Of a stretch of DNA of 17,454 bases, positions 14,248 to 17,454 are shown one piece after another. The position numbers were made by a program, and so were the translations under genes. Under the pieces are notes generated by a model. It did not search any database, had not been told where the DNA came from, and worked only from the letters and a program-made list of their open reading frames with translations. Origin of the DNA: Burkholderiales bacterium (GTDB taxonomy: Bacteria; Pseudomonadota; Gammaproteobacteria; Burkholderiales; Casimicrobiaceae); the NCBI GenBank assembly GCA_031257235.1, contig JAIRPA010000057.1:1-17454 (forward strand). The letters are read 5' to 3'. The first letter of the stretch is position 1, and each line of letters starts with the position of its first letter.

Positions 14248-14277
14248 TGACTTCTGATTCCTGATCTCTGAACCCCC

Positions 14278-14306
14278 TTGCCTTGTTTTCAAAAATCGGC
14301 TAATGT
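14278..14306 (+). promoter_or_regulatory. Candidate promoter for the leucine leader and leuA
   Basis: TTGCCT (14278-14283) and TAATGT (14301-14306) are separated by exactly 17 bases and match sigma-70 boxes at four and three of six positions. Transcription would begin around 14313, right at the leader ATG. The boxes are weak, so the call rests on spacing and position. Confidence 0.35.
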
Positions 14307-14313
14307 TTGCTTT

Positions 14314-14436
14314 ATGAATTTTTCTTCAAATGAGCCCCAAGTGGCAACGATGGTCAAACCCGTGTTTTTGTCAAACGCGGGTTTGTCGTTGGTGCTTTTG
14401 TCGGGTCTTTTCCTTTTGCGCCTCGCGCGCATCTAA
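14314..14436 (+). CDS. Leucine-rich leader peptide upstream of leuA (LeuL-like)
   Basis: A 40-codon ORF ending 81 bases before leuA. Its second half is packed with leucine: from residue 19 to 37 nine of nineteen codons are Leu (L19, 24, 26, 28, 29, 32, 34, 35, 37), including the pairs LVLL and LFLLRL. The codons are mixed (TTG, CTT and one CTC). This is the hallmark of a leader whose ribosome stalls when charged leucyl-tRNA is scarce, and the next gene makes leucine. No Shine-Dalgarno sequence is visible, and the candidate promoter would put the transcript start at or next to the ATG, as in some known leaderless leaders. It has no homology evidence by itself, and a chance hydrophobic ORF is the alternative. 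Confidence 0.68.
   Translation: MNFSSNEPQVATMVKPVFLSNAGLSLVLLSGLFLLRLARI
14356..14384 (+). promoter_or_regulatory. 12-bp hairpin inside the leucine leader
   Basis: AAACCCGTGTTT pairs with AAACGCGGGTTT (11 Watson-Crick pairs and one G-U in the RNA) around the loop TTGTC. An outer stem, CAACGA (14345-14350) with TCGTTG (14386-14391), can extend it. It covers leader codons about 11-26, just before the densest leucine codons, so a translating ribosome would open it. No T-run follows, so it is not a terminator in itself. Confidence 0.6.
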
Positions 14437-14465
14437 ATTTCTTCCTTTTCTTTGCTGTACCCCAT

Positions 14466-14511
14466 GCCTTTTACCCAAAGGCGATTATGAATTGCAACCT
14501 CCTTTTAAGGA
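14466..14511 (+). promoter_or_regulatory. Leader-leuA junction with competing pairings that include the leuA ribosome-binding site
   Basis: GCCTTT (14466-14471) pairs with AAAGGC (14477-14482) around TACCC. Downstream, CCTTTT (14501-14506) can pair either with that AAAGG or with the leuA Shine-Dalgarno AAGGA (14507-14511; only TCCT/AGGA with a TTTA loop is sterically likely). The structures exclude each other, so this could switch ribosome access to leuA. No hairpin followed by a U-tract is seen, which argues against a classical terminator-attenuator. Function is inferred. Confidence 0.4.
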
Positions 14512-14517
14512 ACAACC

Positions 14518-16233
14518 ATGAAACCAACACAATCTAAAAGCATCACCACGAAGTATCGTCGGTTTCCGACACCTGTATTAGAAGACCGCACATGGTGCAA
14601 CAACACCCTCACGCGCGCGCCGATATGGTGTAGCGTGGATTTACGCGACGGCAATCAAGCCTTGATTGAGCCGATGGATACCGAGCGCAAGAAAAAGTTT
14701 TACGATCTTTTGATTAAGATGGGTTATAAGGAAATCGAGGTCGGCTTTCCGGCGGCGTCCCAAACCGATTTTGATTTTGTTCGGTATTTGATCGACCATG
14801 ATTTAATTCCCGACGATGTCACGATACAGGTTTTAACGCAGGCGCGCGAACATTTGATTCGCAAAACCTTTGAGGCATTAAGCGGCGCCAAACGCGCGAT
14901 TGTGCATCTTTACAATTCCACCTCTGAAGTTCAGCGGCGCGTGGTGTTTGGTATGGGTCGCCCCGGGATTTTGAATCTTGCCGTGTCGGGCGCCACGCTT
15001 TTGCGTGACATCGCGCGGGATTATCCCGACACCGATTGGATATTCGAGTATTCCCCCGAAAGTTTCACCGGCACGGAATTAGACTTTGCCGCCGAAGTGT
15101 GCAATGCGGTAATCGACGTGTGGCAACCGACGCCGGAACATAAAGTCATCATCAATTTACCGGCCACGGTAGAAATGGATTTGCCCAACGTCTACGCGGA
15201 TCAAATCGAATGGATGGGGCGTCATTTAAAGCCGAGAGACAGCGTGGTTTTATCCGTGCATCCGCACAACGATCGCGGGTGCGGCATTGCGGCCACCGAG
15301 TTAGCGTTATTGGCGGGCGCGGATCGCGTTGAAGGATGTTTATTCGGAAACGGAGAGCGCACCGGCAACGTGTGTCTGGTCACGTTGGGGCTTAATTTAT
15401 ACACGCACGGGATTGATCCTAAGATTGATTTTTCCGAGATGAACGAAATTGTTCGCGCGGTGGAATACTGCAATCAAATTCCGGTGCATCCGCGTCATCC
15501 CTACGCGGGCGATTTGGTCTTTACGGCGTTTTCAGGATCGCATCAGGATGCCATCAAAAAAGGCATGGCGCAAAGAAAGGCTCATCTTGCCAATCAAATC
15601 GACGTGTGGGAAGTTCCTTATTTGCCGCTGGACCCGGCAGACATCGGGCGCACGTATGAGGCGGTGATTCGCATCAACAGTCAATCGGGCAAGGGGGGCG
15701 TGACGTACCTGTTAGAGCGCGACCACGGATTTATTTTGCCGCGTTTACTGCAGGTTGAGTTCAGTCAAACCATCCAAAAAATCACCGATAAGACCGGCAA
15801 AGAGTTGACCTCAAAAGAAATCTTTCACGTGTTTGATGAAGAATATTTATCTCAACCTCAAGGATTCATTGCGTACAAACATCATCGCGCCAAGACGCAG
15901 GGCGACACCGATGTAGAAACGCTCACGGCGACCTTGGTGGTGGACAAACGCGAGCAAATCATCGAGGGGCAAGGCAATGGTCCGGTGGACGCGTTTCTTC
16001 ACGCCTTGCGCGAGGCTTTCGGTTTTCGTATTCACGTCCTCAATTACAACGAACACGCGACCGGCTCCGGCGAAGATGCCACGGCTGCCGCTTATGTGCA
16101 ATTGCGCGTCGGTGAAGAAAATTCCCTGTTTGGCGTCGCGGTAGACCCGAACATTGTCACCGCCACATTAAAAGCGGTGATCAGTGCGGTGAATCGCGCG
16201 CTGGAAAAAGGTTGGTTGATCGGTAAAAAGTAA
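14518..16233 (+). CDS. leuA: 2-isopropylmalate synthase LeuA (long, type 2)
   Basis: First committed enzyme of leucine synthesis: condenses acetyl-CoA with 2-oxoisovalerate. The 571-residue protein is of the longer LeuA type seen in Pseudomonas and Corynebacterium, starting with a KYRRFPTPVLEDRTW segment. The catalytic HMGL-like barrel has DLRDGNQ (41-47) and HPHNDRG (248-254) for the metal, and the GNGERTGNVCLVTL stretch. The C-terminal third (about 430-571) is the LeuA dimer domain that senses leucine, with NEHATGSGEDATAAAYV near the end. AAGGA at 14507-14511 lies six bases before the ATG. A leucine-rich leader precedes it, so control at both the enzyme and the expression level is likely. 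Confidence 0.97.
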   Translation: MKPTQSKSITTKYRRFPTPVLEDRTWCNNTLTRAPIWCSVDLRDGNQALIEPMDTERKKKFYDLLIKMGYKEIEVGFPAASQTDFDFVRYLIDHDLIPDDVTIQVLTQAREHLIRKTFEALSGAKRAIVHLYNSTSEVQRRVVFGMGRPGILNLAVSGATLLRDIARDYPDTDWIFEYSPESFTGTELDFAAEVCNAVIDVWQPTPEHKVIINLPATVEMDLPNVYADQIEWMGRHLKPRDSVVLSVHPHNDRGCGIAATELALLAGADRVEGCLFGNGERTGNVCLVTLGLNLYTHGIDPKIDFSEMNEIVRAVEYCNQIPVHPRHPYAGDLVFTAFSGSHQDAIKKGMAQRKAHLANQIDVWEVPYLPLDPADIGRTYEAVIRINSQSGKGGVTYLLERDHGFILPRLLQVEFSQTIQKITDKTGKELTSKEIFHVFDEEYLSQPQGFIAYKHHRAKTQGDTDVETLTATLVVDKREQIIEGQGNGPVDAFLHALREAFGFRIHVLNYNEHATGSGEDATAAAYVQLRVGEENSLFGVAVDPNIVTATLKAVISAVNRALEKGWLIGKK

Positions 16234-16253
16234 AACGGAAATAAAGAGGCAGA

Positions 16254-16293
16254 GCCTTGCAAACCGCTCGCTAACGAAGCGGTTTTGCAAGGC
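16254..16293. repeat. Long inverted repeat just upstream of the DUF1287 gene
   Basis: GCCTTGCAAACCGCT pairs with AGCGGTTTTGCAAGGC, 15 bp with one bulged T, around a nine-base loop. It starts 21 bases after the leuA stop and ends only four bases before the AAGGA of the next gene. There is no T-run after it, so full termination is doubtful; partial termination, RNA stability or masking of the ribosome-binding site are all possible. Confidence 0.8.
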
Positions 16294-16309
16294 TTATAAG
16301 GAATAGCGG

Positions 16310-16918
16310 ATGTTTCAAAAAATCATTTTTGTATTGGGGTTGGCGCTTTGCGCCGTCGGTGTGACGGCCACGGCGCAGGATAAAGCACTCGTTTCCGATC
16401 ACGCGCAAAAGCTGATTGATGCCGCGCGCGCGCAAATCGGCGTGACGCTTTACTATAACGGCGCTTATCAAAAACTGTCTTACCCGAATGGCGATGTTCC
16501 CCAAGATCGCGGCGTGTGCACGGATGTCATCATTCGCGCGTATCGCTTGGCGTTTCACTATGATTTACAAAGTAAAGTCCACGAAGACATGAGCGCCCAC
16601 TTTTCGGTTTATCCGAAAATTTGGGGGCTGACGCGACCGGACGCCAACATTGATCATCGTCGTGTTCCTAATTTGCAAAAGTTTTTTGAGCGGCACGGCG
16701 CGTCATTGCCGATTTCCAAAAACCCGAACGATTACCAACCCGGCGATATGGTGACGCAGATGATCGGCGGGAAATTGCCGCACATCGGCATCGTGTCCCA
16801 AAGAAAAAGCGCAGATCAGAAACGATACTTATTGATCCACAACATCGGCGCGGGCACCCAAGAAGAAGATGCTTTGTTTTCGCATCCGATGACCGGACAT
16901 TATCGTTTGATTTTTTAG
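16310..16918 (+). CDS. DUF1287 family exported protein
   Basis: Protein of 202 residues with a signal peptide (hydrophobic 4-20, likely cleavage after TATA-Q or nearby), so probably periplasmic. The conserved DUF1287 motif DRGVCTDVIIRAYR (67-80) contains Cys70, and downstream GDMVTQM, LPHIGIVS (His158) and LIHNIGAG (His177) follow. This Cys-then-His arrangement resembles NlpC/P60 or CHAP-like cysteine hydrolases, but the family's reaction is not established as far as I know. AAGGA at 16298-16302 is seven bases before the ATG. It follows leuA by 76 bases with a large hairpin between, and may or may not share its transcript. Confidence 0.85.
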   Translation: MFQKIIFVLGLALCAVGVTATAQDKALVSDHAQKLIDAARAQIGVTLYYNGAYQKLSYPNGDVPQDRGVCTDVIIRAYRLAFHYDLQSKVHEDMSAHFSVYPKIWGLTRPDANIDHRRVPNLQKFFERHGASLPISKNPNDYQPGDMVTQMIGGKLPHIGIVSQRKSADQKRYLLIHNIGAGTQEEDALFSHPMTGHYRLIF

Positions 16919-16964
16919 ACACGTTCGGTCAGAAAAGGTTCTTTCTGCTACCTTCCCTGTTTTC

Positions 16965-17013
16965 TTGAGAATGGCTCTGATCTATACTGCAGGAAGTTTC
17001 AGAATAGAAACTT
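16965..17013 (+). promoter_or_regulatory. Possible coaD promoter -10 box and 5' mRNA hairpin
   Basis: TATACT at 16983-16988 is a good -10 match. The nearest -35-like TTGAGA (16965-16970) is only 12 bases upstream, which is too close, so the -35 is unclear. Just after the expected start, AAGTTTC (16994-17000) pairs with GAAACTT (17007-17013) around AGAATA. That would put a hairpin at the 5' end of the coaD mRNA. Confidence 0.3.
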
Positions 17014-17040
17014 TTGCAAAACATTACAGGAGAAAAACAA

Positions 17041-17454
17041 ATGTCGCAAAACCAATTACTCAAGGTTGTTTATCCCGGGACTTTTGATCCGTTCACGCGC
17101 GGGCATGAAGACGTTGTGCGCCGCGCCGCGCGCCTGTTTGACATGGTAATCGTTGCGGTGGCTGAAAGTGAGCGCAAACATCCGCTTTTCCCGTTAAGCG
17201 AGCGCGTTTTGATGGGAAAAGCCATTTTCACGGACTTGCCCAACGTGCTGGTGGTGGGTTTTAGCACCCTGCTTGCGGATTTTGTGGCGGAGTCCGGCGT
17301 TAAAGTGGTGTTGCGCGGACTTCGCGCCGCGTCTGACTTTGAGTACGAGTTTCAAATGACCGGCATGATGCGGCAATTATCCCCCAATCTTGAAACCGTT
17401 TTTCTGACTCCCTCCGACGAATACATGTTTGTTTCTTCCACCATCGTCAGAGAA
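17041..17454 (+). CDS. coaD: Phosphopantetheine adenylyltransferase CoaD, 3' end missing
   Basis: Fourth step of coenzyme A synthesis: transfers AMP from ATP to 4'-phosphopantetheine. The first 138 residues are visible and the frame runs to the window edge. Nucleotidyltransferase motifs are VVYPGTFDPFTRGH (9-22, ending in the TxGH signature), the KHPLFPLSERV loop, LRGLRAASDFEYEFQM and the end-motif SSTIVRE. Only about 20-30 residues should be missing compared with the usual 160 or so. AGGAG at 17028-17032 lies eight bases before the ATG. It appears to start its own transcript. Confidence 0.96.
   Translation, partial: MSQNQLLKVVYPGTFDPFTRGHEDVVRRAARLFDMVIVAVAESERKHPLFPLSERVLMGKAIFTDLPNVLVVGFSTLLADFVAESGVKVVLRGLRAASDFEYEFQMTGMMRQLSPNLETVFLTPSDEYMFVSSTIVRE

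Larger units (their letters stand above)
14131..14277. repeat. Palindromic spacer after ygfZ
   Basis: The spacer holds a terminator-like hairpin (14145-14178), then GCAAAAAGTA/TACTTTTTGC (14192-14212, a perfect palindrome around one C), the 27-bp repeat (14221-14247) and a degenerate CTGACTTCTGATTCCTGA-type tract (about 14247-14270). The arm at 14191-14201 can also pair with 14230-14240, so alternative folds exist. No gene is supported. Confidence 0.8.

Noticed and set aside
576..14280. CRISPR array
   Set aside because: The recurring repeats are palindromic and dispersed over kilobases, without regular spacers or cas genes.
14356..14384. Leader hairpin as an intrinsic terminator
   Set aside because: The stem is strong but no U-tract follows it, and it lies inside the translated leader.
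14330..14521. 63-residue plus-strand ORF overlapping the leader
   Set aside because: Frame is Cys/Phe-rich, runs into the leuA start and fits no leader logic; the +1 frame from 14314 has the coherent Leu-rich pattern and its stop before leuA.
16668..17376. Minus-strand ORFs over the DUF1287 and coaD genes
   Set aside because: Antisense shadows of well-supported plus-strand genes.

Overview
The window is an ordinary chromosomal stretch of a Gram-negative proteobacterium. A complete outer-membrane lipid-asymmetry operon (mlaF-E-D-A-C-B) shows the cell envelope type. From memory, having the lipoprotein gene mlaA between mlaD and mlaC is typical of Betaproteobacteria, so that class is the best guess, with moderate confidence. 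Base composition looks near 50-55% GC by eye (not computed).

Layout: (1) 3-575, the 3' end of an unrecognised protein with two CPxC motifs. (2) 576-1068, a gene-free stretch of palindromic repeats. (3) 1069-6379, eight tightly packed plus-strand genes: mlaFEDACB, then an ABC-2 permease and an ATPase resembling the Wzm/Wzt polysaccharide exporters. (4) 6380-6709, a second repeat-rich spacer with strong terminator-like hairpins. (5) 6710-8287, rmlB and rmlC (dTDP-rhamnose precursor steps). (6) 8295-12720, a compact minus-strand block: a CNNM/CBS transporter-like protein, moeA, the C-terminal remnant of an AlbA/HATPase_c_4-type protein, and proA. (7) 12721-13056, repeats. (8) 13057-14130, ygfZ, whose last codons and stop come from a dispersed repeat. 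(9) 14131-14517, more repeats followed by a previously unlisted 40-codon leucine-rich leader ORF. (10) 14518-16233, leuA; then a DUF1287 protein and the start of coaD, which runs off the window.

Functional links: the Mla proteins form one retrograde phospholipid transport machine. The Wzm/Wzt-like pair is translationally coupled to its last gene and lies just before rhamnose-nucleotide genes, so envelope lipid upkeep and glycan export are physically joined here. The leucine-rich leader before leuA suggests ribosome-mediated control of leucine synthesis. It is the most interesting regulatory signal in the window, although the switching structure cannot be fully assigned by eye.

Several modular intergenic repeats (a 21-bp hairpin, degenerate CTGAT repeats, A-tract hairpins, and a 27-bp sequence found inverted on both sides of ygfZ) fill nearly all the long spacers. 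I see no tRNA, rRNA, CRISPR array, transposase or phage gene.
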